Of a DNA stretch of 64,000 nucleotides, positions 43,524 through 52,118 are shown in pieces. Under the pieces are notes generated by a model that saw only the letters and a list, made by a program, of their open reading frames with translations, was not told where the DNA came from and ran no database searches. The stretch comes from Armatimonadota bacterium (GTDB taxonomy: Bacteria > Armatimonadota > Fimbriimonadia > Fimbriimonadales > Fimbriimonadaceae), in assembly GCA_018268355.1 (NCBI GenBank), contig JAFDWR010000004.1:310404-374403 (forward strand), in the 5' to 3' direction. The position numbers were made by a program, and so were the translations under genes. Each line of letters opens with the position of its first letter. Within the stretch, counting starts at the first letter, position 1.

Positions 43524-43604
43524 ATGCCGAGGGTTTTCTCTAATGGCCGAATTGAAGTTTGTCGTTTTCAGCTTGGGCACCGAGCTCTATGGGTTGCCGA
43601 TTGA
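43524..43604 (+). other. Short upstream reading frame overlapping the cheW start
   Basis: A 26-codon frame from ATG 43524 to TGA 43602-43604, in the +1 frame of cheW and overlapping its first 20 codons. It has a better ribosome site (AGAGGA at 43512-43517) than cheW itself, which has GAGGG 9 bases before its ATG. It might couple translation, but it could also be chance. Confidence 0.25.
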
Positions 43605-43992
43605 AAAGGTGGAGCGCATCCTGCCCGAGATGGGCGTGACGAAGCTCCCGCGCACCCCCAAGATGTTTCTTGGCGTGTTCGACCTGCGGGGCGACACGAT
43701 CCCGGTTCTCGATGCACGCGCACGTTTTGAGATGAAGAGCCACGAGGAATCGGGCACGTTCATCGTCATCATGACTGAGGCAGGCCGATGCTCCCTTCGC
43801 GTGGACCGCGTGGATGGCATCCGCAGCATCGATGAGGCCGACATTCAGGAAGAAATGGGCGTGACCGGCGGTCAGCTGGATGACTTCCTGGTTGGCGTCG
43901 CTCGCGATGGCCAAGACCTCATCGTCGTGCTTGAGCCGGAGGCAATTCTGCCTTCGAGCATGCGCACGAAGATGGAAAAGATGGCGGCCTAG
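43543..43992 (+). CDS. cheW: CheW-like chemotaxis coupling protein
   Basis: 149 residues, a single CheW domain. KFVVFSLGTELYGLPIEKVERIL, then TKLPRTPKMFLGVFDLRGDTIPVLDAR and VDRVDGIRSI are typical. In chemotaxis CheW links receptors to the CheA kinase; lone CheW genes also serve other receptor-CheA clusters. No cheA, receptor or flagellar gene is near in the window. The ATG at 43543 has GAGGG at 9 bases, and a short frame overlaps its start. The 3' end overlaps the convergent tmk gene by 4 bp. Confidence 0.95.
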   Translation: MAELKFVVFSLGTELYGLPIEKVERILPEMGVTKLPRTPKMFLGVFDLRGDTIPVLDARARFEMKSHEESGTFIVIMTEAGRCSLRVDRVDGIRSIDEADIQEEMGVTGGQLDDFLVGVARDGQDLIVVLEPEAILPSSMRTKMEKMAA

Positions 43993-44591
43993 GCTCGCCG
44001 ACTTTCGATTGCCGCCCAACACGCTTCGAGGATCATCTCGGGCGATTGGGAGGCATCGATCACCACATAGCGCGAGGGATTTTCTGCGGCGAGCCGAAGG
44101 AATCCTTCGCGAACTTTTTGGTGGAACGCGATCGGCTCGTTGTCGAGCCGGTCCTTGTCCTTGATCCGCCCGAGGCCGACCTCAACCGGGAGGTCGAAGA
44201 GGAGCGTGAGGTCGGGCAGAAGCCCTTCGACCGCGAAGTCATTGGCGGTGCGCACAAAGCCCTCGTCAAGACCACGGGCAATCGCCTGATAAACGAACGT
44301 TGAATCCATGTAGCGGTCGCAAAAGACGGCACCACCGGCGGCGAGATGCGGCTTGAGGATCTGGGTGACGTGCGCGCTACGGTCGGCGAGGAAGAGGAAG
44401 AGCTCGCTGCGCGCGGGCATTGCGGTGCCATGCAGGAGGATCTCGCGGATGCGAGCGCCAAGTTCGCCCGCACCTGGCTCCCGGGAACAAAGAAGCGGCA
44501 CCTCGGGGAAGCGGGATTGCCATCGCTCGGCCAAATGGCGCAATGCGGTTGACTTGCCACCGCCCTCCGGACCCTCAAAAGCAACGAACAC
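43989..44591 (-). CDS. tmk: Thymidylate kinase
   Basis: 200 residues. It phosphorylates dTMP to dTDP for DNA synthesis. The P-loop FEGPEGGGKST is at 5-15. The DR(Y/H) motif is in FCDRYMDSTFVYQ, and the LID segment GRIKDKDRLDNEPIAFHQKV is normal. TREPG-like signature SREPGAGELGARIREILL follows strand 2. All family landmarks are present. It is convergent with cheW and divergent from the small gene at 44674. Confidence 0.96.
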   Translation of the reverse strand: MFVAFEGPEGGGKSTALRHLAERWQSRFPEVPLLCSREPGAGELGARIREILLHGTAMPARSELFLFLADRSAHVTQILKPHLAAGGAVFCDRYMDSTFVYQAIARGLDEGFVRTANDFAVEGLLPDLTLLFDLPVEVGLGRIKDKDRLDNEPIAFHQKVREGFLRLAAENPSRYVVIDASQSPEMILEACWAAIESRRA

Positions 44592-44673
44592 GGGAGAAGT
44601 TTATCGGCAAGAACACGGGCTTTGGTGCGAACGTTGGATCACGGCGCAGTTTTTGACGTTAGGATGAATCGTC

Positions 44674-44952
44674 ATGATCTTCATCACCGCCGCCCAACCC
44701 ACCCAAGATCACGTCTATCGCGTGGTTGATTTCCAACGCCGCCTCGTCTTCGCCGGAAAGCTCGGCAACCGCATCGAAGACACGATGACCGTTGCCCAGG
44801 GCGACAAGATGTTCCGCATCAGCTTTGCCCCTCTCCACGATCGATTTGGAAAGGTCGCCGTGTTCGAAGAGGGCACGATGGTGACGATTCGCGGCGCGAT
44901 CGACGGTGATCGGATCATCGCCAATCGCGAAAACGTCAAGGCGAGCAACTAG
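44674..44952 (+). CDS. Small conserved-looking protein of unknown function
   Basis: 92 residues, soluble, no signal peptide or membrane segment. It is beta-rich with alternating polar and non-polar residues: HVYRVVDFQRRLVFAGKLG, DKMFRISFAPLHDRFGKVAVFEEGTMVTIRGAIDGDRIIANREN. The pattern of short strands ending TMVTIRGAIDGDRI resembles an OB-fold or SH3-like barrel, but I cannot assign a family. AGGA lies 11 bases before the ATG. The next gene follows 50 bp later on the same strand. It may be a nucleic-acid-binding adaptor; that is a guess. Confidence 0.68.
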   Translation: MIFITAAQPTQDHVYRVVDFQRRLVFAGKLGNRIEDTMTVAQGDKMFRISFAPLHDRFGKVAVFEEGTMVTIRGAIDGDRIIANRENVKASN

Positions 44953-45002
44953 TCCTAGTCCCCTCCCACTGACTCGGGCCGACAACCGGATAGACTCTTG
45001 GA

Positions 45003-45830
45003 GTGCTATTCGGTGGTCGGCCCGCATCGTTTCCGCACCTCTCGGCTTACCTAGAGGAGCAGAAGCGCCGCAAGCGAACCCAGGGTGGGGAGTTTCCGTG
45101 GATTGGCGCGGGGATGATCCTGGTCATCGCGGGCCTGCTCATGGGCGAGAAGATTCCCGTGCTCTACTGGTCATCGGTGGGCCTGATTGCGGCGGCCTGC
45201 GGGTGGTTTCTCTACCGCTTCCGCCACGAGCTGGTCGGAGCCAATAGCGCCCAAAAGCGCAGGCCACGCGAAGCCGAAGCGGTCATCAAGCTCCTTCGGA
45301 TGGGGATGAACAATCGGCGGCTGCATCGCGACCTGGGTGAGTCGTCATCGATCCTTCTTGACGAGGCGGCGAGGCAATGGTGCCGGGTCGATAGCATCCT
45401 CAAATCGACGATCTGGGAGAGCGACGACCTTCCCGCGCACTACAAGACGATCCGCGACCAAGCCCGCGTTGCGGCGGATGCGTCGATGGAAGAGCTCCTG
45501 ATCCTGTACCGGCCTTACCTGCTGGATTCGGGCAATCGGCGCAAGGTGATCGACATCGTCGGCGAAGTGATGGAGAACCTGACCAAGCAGAAGGTCAACG
45601 AACCACCGGTGCAGGTTTTGGAGCCCGCCAGGCGCATCGTCGAGTCGATAGCGGAGCTTTCGGACCGGCTCGACCGGCAAACCGCCAAAGTCGCTGCCGA
45701 TCCACTCTTGCGCGGCTCGGTCGGGGCAGAAGTGGCGATCCGATCCGTGCTCGGCGACCTCAAGAACCTTGAGATCGCCGAACAGGAACTTCAGCAGTCC
45801 GTCGGGCAACCGCCCAACTTCGAAGGCTGA
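45003..45830 (+). CDS. Membrane protein with cytoplasmic helical domain
   Basis: 275 residues from GTG 45003. The first 30 residues are charged. Two adjacent membrane spans occur at about 33-50 (WIGAGMILVIAGLLMG) and 55-75 (VLYWSSVGLIAAACGWFLY). The rest (80-275) is a long helical soluble part with many Arg/Glu/Leu and no catalytic motif that I know, ending in a run of helices (EVAIRSVLGDLKNLEIAEQELQQ). The likely topology is both ends inside. It may serve as a membrane scaffold. The family is unknown to me. It is 6 bp from the convergent dps gene. Confidence 0.72.
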   Translation: MLFGGRPASFPHLSAYLEEQKRRKRTQGGEFPWIGAGMILVIAGLLMGEKIPVLYWSSVGLIAAACGWFLYRFRHELVGANSAQKRRPREAEAVIKLLRMGMNNRRLHRDLGESSSILLDEAARQWCRVDSILKSTIWESDDLPAHYKTIRDQARVAADASMEELLILYRPYLLDSGNRRKVIDIVGEVMENLTKQKVNEPPVQVLEPARRIVESIAELSDRLDRQTAKVAADPLLRGSVGAEVAIRSVLGDLKNLEIAEQELQQSVGQPPNFEG

Positions 45831-45836
45831 TTCGCC

Positions 45837-46322
45837 TTACTTGCCCTGATGGGCTTCGAACTTCCAGAGCCAAGCGTCGAGCCCACGGGTGATCTCGGTG
45901 AAGATGTCTGAGGTAGCGGCGTCATTGAGGTCGTCGGTCCAGTCAATTGACTCGCGCATCACCCCGCCCGCCTTGCCGAGGGCATCGGTGATGATCAGCA
46001 GAAGGTCTTCGGTGCTGATGTTCTTAGCCTTCAGGTCATCGAGAACCGACTTGGAAGTGACCGTCGCGAGGGTGCCATCGGCAATTCCGCCAAGCTGGGC
46101 CGCGCGTTCGGCCACGAGGTCGGCGTAGCCGGAAACATCGTCCACGAGCTCATCGAGCAGTTCATGCAGCGCAATAAAGTGAGGCGAGCGGAGGGTCCAA
46201 TGCAACTGCTTCGACTGAAGCTGGAGGTCGATCAGGGTTGCCAGTCGCTCGTTGAGGTGCTCGACGAGTTGTTTGCGCGCATCTTCAGGAAGGCTGTTCT
46301 TCGTGGGGTTCAGTTTTGCCAT
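45837..46322 (-). CDS. dps: Dps-family ferritin-like DNA-protection protein
   Basis: 161 residues. Dps forms 12-subunit shells that oxidise and store iron and shield DNA in starvation. The ferroxidase-site block reads QLHWTLRSPHFIALHELLDELVDDVSGYADLVAERA, with His, His, Asp and Glu in place. The N-terminus is short (MAKLNPTKNSL), so there is little of the lysine-rich tail that binds DNA in E. coli. The end KFEAHQGK is mildly basic. The upstream gap of 119 bp separates it from the divergent DUF3352-like gene; no OxyR or PerR site is obvious. Confidence 0.93.
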   Translation of the reverse strand: MAKLNPTKNSLPEDARKQLVEHLNERLATLIDLQLQSKQLHWTLRSPHFIALHELLDELVDDVSGYADLVAERAAQLGGIADGTLATVTSKSVLDDLKAKNISTEDLLLIITDALGKAGGVMRESIDWTDDLNDAATSDIFTEITRGLDAWLWKFEAHQGK

Positions 46323-46441
46323 TCCCTTTCCACGTCAGCCGGGTTGGGACTGTCGCCTTCTTGGGACCTTTGGATCGGGTCAGGTTAGAAACCCGTTATA
46401 GTGAACATAGGAGCAACCCCGAGCCATCGGGAACATAGAAA

Positions 46442-48256
46442 ATGAGCATGCAACATCGACACACAAGAGGGGGATGGGTGAAAGGCGCCCTCCTGACGTT
46501 CTCGCTTACTGGTATTGCCGTCGTCGGCTACGCGGGTTACAAGAAGTTCTTCTCCCGACCGGGTGAATCCGCGATTCAACAGATTCCTGCTGACGTGGAC
46601 ATGGTGGTCTCACTCGACACCACGCCGTCGCCAGACCAAACCGAGGCTTTCCGCCAGCTCGGCGACGCCATGAAGGCCAACGGCCTTGACGATGAGTTCA
46701 CGAAGGGCGTCGATTCGATGTTTGGCCGCACCGGCCTTGCACCGACGGTCCGACAGCAACTCGGTACGAGCTTTGCGATGGGAATGTGGGGCAACGGCAT
46801 TTCGTCCGGCCAGCCCGACATGATCGTCCTCATCAGCCTCAAGGACAAGTCGGCCGCCGAGCAAGCGCTCAAGTCGTCCGGCAAGACCACGAGTCAAGTC
46901 GGCAGCCACACCGTCTATGAAGTTTCGTCGTCGACGTTTGCAACGATGCACAACGACTTCCTCGTCATCGCGCCGAACGCAAAGTCGCTCGGTCACCTCG
47001 ACGAGGTCGGAGCAAAGGGCTCGATCGCCCAGAACAGCGACTTCGCCCTCGCTCGACAAGGCCTCGCCGCCGACACGAACCTGATGTGCTTCATCTCGCC
47101 GAAGATGATCTCGTCGATCTCAACCAAGGCGCCCAACCTGATGAAGTGGATGGCCTTTGGTGCGTCGCTGCAGAATTCCGGCCTGCGATTTGAGTTCAAT
47201 ACGCCGCTCGGACCGGACGGCGCGAAGTGGGCCGAGCAATCGGCAACGGCAAGCCCGATCTCGCCGGCTGCCTACCAGCTGCTGCCCTCGGGTGCCCTCG
47301 GTGTGTTCGCGATCTCGCAGCCTGGAAAGTACATCCAAGACGGTATGAACGGCGTCAAGAACTTTGGCCCGGACAACATGGGCGGCAATCCTGACGCGAT
47401 GGACAAGGGCATTGCCGACTTCGAGAAGGAGACCGGCCTGAACTTCAAGAACGACGTCCTTTCCGCGATGAACGGCACGCTCTTCATGGCGGCCTATCCG
47501 ACGTCTGTCGCGGGTCAGCTGCGCGGCAACAAGGCTTCGATTGACCGAGAGCTGATGCGCAACGGCGACATGCTGCTCGTCCTGACCAAGGAGAACGGCT
47601 CCGACCCGACCGCGCTCGTCCAGAAGCTGGAAGCCTATGCTCAGTCGCACAAGGTGACGATCTCCCGCGACGGCGACGTCTCGGAAGCCAAGCCGACGGC
47701 AACGCCCGAAGCTGCTCCGAACACGCCTCCCGCACCGGGAGCAACGCCCGCGCCTGAGCAGATTCAGCCGCAGAATGAGCTGGAAGGCAAGAAGTTCTGC
47801 TGGAAGATGACGGGCGACGCCCTCTACTTCGCGACTTCGCGCGAGCTGCTGGATAAGGCGATCGCCGCCAAGTCGGGCCAGAACATGTCGAACGACGCGC
47901 CGTACATGGCGATGGTCCAGCGCACGAACCGATTCGCCTTTGCGGTCAATCCGTTCCGCATCGCCAACTCGCTCCGAAGCGGCATCGCCGACTTCGCGGG
48001 TGGTTCGGCGGAAGGCGACGCCATGATGGCGGTCTTCGGCTCGAAGGATGCCGCGATGACCATGGAGATGAACTACCAGAACAACACCTACAGCGGTTCG
48101 TTGTACGTTCCTCTCAACTACGAGGCCCTGGTTCAGCAGTTCAAGAAGATGGGTTCGAACGAGCGACGCCCGATCAGCCCGGATATGAGCAACCCTCAGC
48201 CTCCCATGGGCGCTCCGAACGCGCCGGAATCCACGCCGCCCTTCTCGGCTAAGTAA
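46442..48256 (+). CDS. DUF3352-like membrane-anchored protein
   Basis: 604 residues. A single N-terminal anchor (about 15-35, ALLTFSLTGIAVVGYAGY) places the body outside. The sequence opens IQQIPADVDMVVSLDTTPSPDQTEAFRQLGD, the pattern seen in DUF3352 proteins, which start with (I)PADA and repeat about 200-residue modules. A second similar opening is LPSGALGVFAISQPGKYI. Pro/Ala-rich linkers (about 418-445) split the protein. The C-terminus is Pro-rich. No enzyme motif is visible. The function is unknown in the family. A hairpin of 5 bp (46418-46431) lies in its leader, and a bidirectional terminator follows. Confidence 0.78.
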   Translation: MSMQHRHTRGGWVKGALLTFSLTGIAVVGYAGYKKFFSRPGESAIQQIPADVDMVVSLDTTPSPDQTEAFRQLGDAMKANGLDDEFTKGVDSMFGRTGLAPTVRQQLGTSFAMGMWGNGISSGQPDMIVLISLKDKSAAEQALKSSGKTTSQVGSHTVYEVSSSTFATMHNDFLVIAPNAKSLGHLDEVGAKGSIAQNSDFALARQGLAADTNLMCFISPKMISSISTKAPNLMKWMAFGASLQNSGLRFEFNTPLGPDGAKWAEQSATASPISPAAYQLLPSGALGVFAISQPGKYIQDGMNGVKNFGPDNMGGNPDAMDKGIADFEKETGLNFKNDVLSAMNGTLFMAAYPTSVAGQLRGNKASIDRELMRNGDMLLVLTKENGSDPTALVQKLEAYAQSHKVTISRDGDVSEAKPTATPEAAPNTPPAPGATPAPEQIQPQNELEGKKFCWKMTGDALYFATSRELLDKAIAAKSGQNMSNDAPYMAMVQRTNRFAFAVNPFRIANSLRSGIADFAGGSAEGDAMMAVFGSKDAAMTMEMNYQNNTYSGSLYVPLNYEALVQQFKKMGSNERRPISPDMSNPQPPMGAPNAPESTPPFSAK

Positions 48257-48270
48257 GTCGGCAAACATGC

Positions 48271-48308
48271 AAAGAGGCGGTCTCGGTTAGACCGAGGCCG
48301 CCTCTTTT
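48271..48308. terminator. Bidirectional intrinsic terminator between two convergent genes
   Basis: A 17-bp stem (48271-48287 with 48291-48307, one G-T pair) and a 3-base loop, flanked by AAA on the left and TTTT on the right. It therefore works for the DUF3352-like gene (ends 48256) and for hutH (ends 48314) in the opposite direction. Confidence 0.92.
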
Positions 48309-48313
48309 GTGCC

Positions 48314-49798
48314 TTAGGCGGGGTAGTCGCCGCTCGTGAGTCGGGCGCGGGTGCGCTCGATGTCGGTGCTGAGGATGCGGTCGGTCTCGAGGGCAGGGAC
48401 GGCCTTGCGCACCCAGGCGTAGGCGCGCTCGACCCCCGCTCCCGCGCGGAGCGGACGCCGGAACTCGAGGCCCTGTGCCGCGCAAAGCAGTTCAATCGCA
48501 AGGATCGTCTCGAGGTTCTCGACGATCTGGCGGAACTTGAGGGCGGCGGTCATCCCCATCGAAACGTGGTCCTCCTTGCCGCCGCTGGTGGGAGCGTTGT
48601 CGACGCTCGCGGGGTGACTGAGGACTTTGCACTCGTTCAAAAGGGCAACCGCGGTCACGTGGGCCATCATGAAGCCCGAGCCGACGCCGGATTCCTGGGT
48701 GAGGAAGGCGGGGAGTCCCTCGTTGAGGTCCGGGTTGATCAAGCGGTCGATACGGCGTTCCGAAATGCTTGCGAGGTCGGTGAGGACGATGGCCGCGTAA
48801 TCGAGGGCATAGGCAAGCGGCGCGGCGTGGAAGTTGCCTCCGCTGATGACGTCGCCTTCGGTGAAGACAAGCGGGTTGTCGGTCGCGGCGGCGGTCTCGT
48901 TCTCGAAGATCGAGGCCACGTGCTCAAGCGCGAGCAGGGCCGCGCCGTGGACCTGGGGCATGCAACGCAGGCAATAGGCATCCTGCACTCTCGGGTCGCC
49001 TTCGCGGTGCGATTCCCGGATCTCGCTGCCTTCGAGTGCGCTGCGCAAGACTTGGGCGATCACCATCTGGCCTTGGTGCTGCCGCGAGGTGTGGATGCGC
49101 GAATCAAAGGCGGCGTCGGTGCCGAGCACGGCCTCCAAGCTCATCGCTCCCGCGAGGGTGGCGGTCATCACGGCTTGTAGACCGCGGCTGAGGGCAAGGC
49201 TGCCCACCGCGCCGATCGCCTGGGTGCCATTGAGGAGCGAGAGCCCCTCCTTCGCCTCGAGTTCAACGGGGTTTGTCGCGCCCTCCGAGGCGTGAATCGT
49301 TTGGCCCTTCTCGATCACGTGACCTTCGCCGATCACGCCGAGCGCGAGATGCGCGAGAGGGGCGAGGTCGCCGCTGGCGCCCACCGATCCCTTCTCCGGG
49401 ACCACCAGGTGGACTTGCTCGTTGAGCATCTCGGCTAACCGCTGCGCGATCAGCGGTCGTGCGCCACTTCGGCCCAGAAGCAGCACGTTCAGGCGCAACA
49501 GCATCATCGCGCGGACTTCGGGCTCGGAAAGCGGTCGCCCAACGCCGCAGGCGTGGGACCGAACGAGGTTCAACTGCAACGTCTTGAGTTGCGACGGCGG
49601 GATCACGATGTCGGCGAGCTTGCCGAATCCGGTGTTGACGCCATAGACCACGCGGTTGGTGGTGAGGATGTCGTCGATGACGGCGCGACCCTCCGCCATC
49701 CGAGCGAGGGCATCGGGGTGGATGGAGACCTCTTCACCTTGCTTTGCCACGCGCTGAATGGTTTCGAGGCTCAAGAACTCGCCGTTGAGTTGCACCAT
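48314..49798 (-). CDS. hutH: Histidine ammonia-lyase
   Basis: 494 residues from the ATG at 49798 (MVQLNGEFLSLETIQ); the open frame continues antisense through the HerA gene and is not used. It converts histidine to urocanate and ammonia. The MIO cofactor forms from Ala-Ser-Gly at 141-143 (GSVGASGDLAPLAH). NTGFGKLAD and QDAYCLRCMPQVHG are other family signatures. Tyrosine- or phenylalanine-ammonia lyases share them, but this layout fits HutH best. No hutU, hutI or hutG is adjacent, so the pathway is either elsewhere or incomplete. It is divergent from the HerA-like gene, with 39 bp between starts. Confidence 0.95.
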   Translation of the reverse strand: MVQLNGEFLSLETIQRVAKQGEEVSIHPDALARMAEGRAVIDDILTTNRVVYGVNTGFGKLADIVIPPSQLKTLQLNLVRSHACGVGRPLSEPEVRAMMLLRLNVLLLGRSGARPLIAQRLAEMLNEQVHLVVPEKGSVGASGDLAPLAHLALGVIGEGHVIEKGQTIHASEGATNPVELEAKEGLSLLNGTQAIGAVGSLALSRGLQAVMTATLAGAMSLEAVLGTDAAFDSRIHTSRQHQGQMVIAQVLRSALEGSEIRESHREGDPRVQDAYCLRCMPQVHGAALLALEHVASIFENETAAATDNPLVFTEGDVISGGNFHAAPLAYALDYAAIVLTDLASISERRIDRLINPDLNEGLPAFLTQESGVGSGFMMAHVTAVALLNECKVLSHPASVDNAPTSGGKEDHVSMGMTAALKFRQIVENLETILAIELLCAAQGLEFRRPLRAGAGVERAYAWVRKAVPALETDRILSTDIERTRARLTSGDYPA

Positions 49799-49837
49799 GC
49801 CCGGAGAAATTACCCAACGCGGCGGGTCCAAAGTACA

Positions 49838-51298
49838 ATGTCTGCCGTGAGCACCGTCGATCCGATCATCGTTGGCAAGTCCGATGACCTTGTGACCCTT
49901 CTCCCTGGCCTTGCCAACCGTCATGGCCTCATCGCGGGTGCGACTGGCACCGGAAAGACGGTCACGTTGCAGACCCTCGCTGAGCAGTTCAGCCAGATCG
50001 GCGTCCCCGTTTTCATGGCCGACGTGAAGGGCGACCTTGCCGGCATGTGCGCCCCGGGTGGCGGCAACCCCAAGGTCGAAGAGCGAGCCCAACAGCTCGG
50101 CTTCTCGCTCGACTATCACCCCAATCCCGTCATCTTCTGGGACCTCTTCGGCGAGAAGGGTCACCGAATCCGCGCGACGGTCAGTGAGATGGGCCCGCTC
50201 CTTCTCAGCCGGATGCTCCAGCTGAACGAGACCCAAGAAGGCGTGCTCAATATCGCCTTCAAGTTTGCCGACGAGGAAGGCCTCCTGCTCCTCGACCTCA
50301 AGGACCTTCGCGCCATGCTCGCAGCGGTGGCGGAACACGCCGACGAACTGCAGAAGGAGTACGGCAATGTCAGCGCGGCCTCGGTGGGTGCGATCCAGCG
50401 CGCACTCCTCGTGCTCGAACAGCAGGGCGCAGACCAGTTCTTTGGCGAGCCCGCCCTCGAGCTGAACGACCTGATGCGCACGACGACGGACGGTCGTGGT
50501 TACGTGAGCATCCTCGCCGCTGACAAGCTGATGCAGACGCCGCGACTCTACGCGACCTTCCTGCTTTGGATGCTGAGCGAGCTCTTCGAGAACCTGCCCG
50601 AAATCGGCGACCCCGAGAAGCCGAAGATGGTGTTCTTCTTCGATGAAGCTCACCTCCTCTTCACCGACGCCCCCGATGCGCTGCTCGAAAAGATTGAGCA
50701 GGTTGTCCGCCTGATTCGCTCGAAGGGCGTTGGCGTCTACTTTGTCACCCAAAACCCGCTCGACGTGCCGGACAAGGTGCTCGCCCAGCTTGGAAATCGC
50801 GTGCAGCACGCCCTGCGAGCCTTCACGCCGCGCGACCAAAAAGCGGTCCAAACCGCGGCTGACACGTTCCGGACGAATCCGAAGTTCAAGACCGATGAGG
50901 TCATCACCCAGCTTGCGGTGGGCGAGGCACTGGTCAGCACCCTCGACCCGAAGGGCACCCCGAACGTCGTTCAGCGCACGTTTGTGAAGCCCCCGCTCAG
51001 CAAGCTCGGCCCGCCCGACGAGGGCACCCGGCTCGGCACGATCAACAGCAGCCCGATTGGCACCCGCTACGACGAGACGATCGACCGCGAATCGGCCTTT
51101 GAGAAGCTCCAGGCCCGCGCAGCGGAAGCCGCCGCCCAGGCCGAAGCCAATCCTGAGCCGGAACGTCGAACCGCCGCTCCTCGCTCGGATTCGCTCGTGA
51201 CTCGATTCTTCAAGTCGACGATCAGCGCGGTGGGATCAGGCATCGGTCGCACGTTGGTTCGTGGACTGCTCGGCGGCCTGTTCAAAGGCCGCAGGTAA
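49838..51298 (+). CDS. HerA-like ATPase (DUF853 / helicase HerA-C type)
   Basis: 486 residues from the ATG at 49838; the GTG at 49847 is a second choice. Walker A GATGTGKT is at 34-41, and Walker B is VFFFDEAHLLF at about 264-274. The DVKGDLAGMC block and LGNRVQHALRAFTPRDQKAVQ are DUF853 signatures. These proteins are FtsK/HerA ATPases of unknown role and differ from HerA that pairs with NurA; no nurA gene is present. The last 60 residues are Ala/Glu/Arg-rich with a hydrophobic end (STISAVGSGIGRTLVRGLLGGLF), which may bind a membrane. folP starts 4 bp after its stop. Confidence 0.94.
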   Translation: MSAVSTVDPIIVGKSDDLVTLLPGLANRHGLIAGATGTGKTVTLQTLAEQFSQIGVPVFMADVKGDLAGMCAPGGGNPKVEERAQQLGFSLDYHPNPVIFWDLFGEKGHRIRATVSEMGPLLLSRMLQLNETQEGVLNIAFKFADEEGLLLLDLKDLRAMLAAVAEHADELQKEYGNVSAASVGAIQRALLVLEQQGADQFFGEPALELNDLMRTTTDGRGYVSILAADKLMQTPRLYATFLLWMLSELFENLPEIGDPEKPKMVFFFDEAHLLFTDAPDALLEKIEQVVRLIRSKGVGVYFVTQNPLDVPDKVLAQLGNRVQHALRAFTPRDQKAVQTAADTFRTNPKFKTDEVITQLAVGEALVSTLDPKGTPNVVQRTFVKPPLSKLGPPDEGTRLGTINSSPIGTRYDETIDRESAFEKLQARAAEAAAQAEANPEPERRTAAPRSDSLVTRFFKSTISAVGSGIGRTLVRGLLGGLFKGRR

Positions 51299-51302
51299 GC
51301 GC

Positions 51303-52118
51303 TTGGACCGACCGCTGCCCGCGATCATGGGTGTGCTGAACGTCACGCCCGATTCCTTCAGCGGAGATGGGGTCTTTCGCGATCACCATCGGGCGATTCG
51401 GCGCGGGCTCGACCTTGTTCAGCAAGGCGCGACGTGGGTGGATGTCGGCGGCGAGTCCACCCGTCCCGGCGCAGAGGCGGTCTCGGTCGACGAGGAATTG
51501 GAACGGGTCATCCCGGTTGTCGATGGCCTCGCGCGGGAGGGGATTTGGGTGTCGGTGGATACCCAAAAGCCCGAAGTTGCCCGGCAAGCGGTTGAGGCAG
51601 GCGCGAAGCTCATCAACGACGTGGGTGGCCTGCGCGAGCCCGCGATGATGGCGCTCGCGAAGGAAGGCAAGGCGCAAGTCGCGATCATGCACATGCGTGG
51701 GAATCCCGCGACGATGCAGGTCTCGCCGACCTACCAGGACGTCGTCGCCGAGGTGACCAGCTTTCTGCTTGGTCAGGCCCGCGAGACCGGCCTGCCGAAG
51801 GAGTCGATCTGGCTCGACCCCGGAATCGGGTTCGGCAAGACGCTCGATCACAATCTCCAGCTCCTGAGGTCGATCCCCAGCCTCGCCGCCGAGGGCTATC
51901 CGGTCCTCATTGGGGTGAGCCGCAAGTCATTCCTTTCGAAATTGCTTGCCGCCGAGGGCGAGAAGCTGAGCGATGGCGATCGCGAACTCGCCACGCGCAT
52001 CGTGGAGGTGAAGTCTTGGAACCTGGGTGCGGCGATGATCCGGACCCACAACGTGGCGGATTGCCTGCTTGCCCTGCGCGCGGCTAAACCGTTTGCGTCT
52101 TCCAACTACCCCGGCTGA
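51303..52118 (+). CDS. folP: Dihydropteroate synthase
   Basis: About 271 residues from the TTG at 51303 (MDRPLPAIMGVLNVTPDSFSG). An in-frame ATG at 51261 would overlap the HerA gene by 38 bp and add 14 unconserved residues. It joins p-aminobenzoate to the pterin in folate synthesis and is the target of sulfonamides. The two family signatures are visible: MGVLNVTPDSFS and VDVGGESTRPGAEAV; also WLDPGIGFGKT and GVSRKSFL. This second folate gene is far from folD. The 3' end overlaps the convergent MATE gene by 35 bp. Confidence 0.95.
   Translation: MDRPLPAIMGVLNVTPDSFSGDGVFRDHHRAIRRGLDLVQQGATWVDVGGESTRPGAEAVSVDEELERVIPVVDGLAREGIWVSVDTQKPEVARQAVEAGAKLINDVGGLREPAMMALAKEGKAQVAIMHMRGNPATMQVSPTYQDVVAEVTSFLLGQARETGLPKESIWLDPGIGFGKTLDHNLQLLRSIPSLAAEGYPVLIGVSRKSFLSKLLAAEGEKLSDGDRELATRIVEVKSWNLGAAMIRTHNVADCLLALRAAKPFASSNYPG

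Noticed and set aside
44674-45830. Toxin-antitoxin pair.
   Set aside because: The second product is a membrane protein of 275 residues, and neither has a toxin or antitoxin motif.
46397-46402. TATAGT as -10 box of the DUF3352-like gene.
   Set aside because: The nearest -35-like sequence (TTGGAT) is 21 bases away, so no promoter is claimed.
49799-50851. N-terminal extension of histidine ammonia-lyase by about 350 codons.
   Set aside because: It lies antisense to the HerA-like ATPase; HutH family members begin close to the ATG at 49798.
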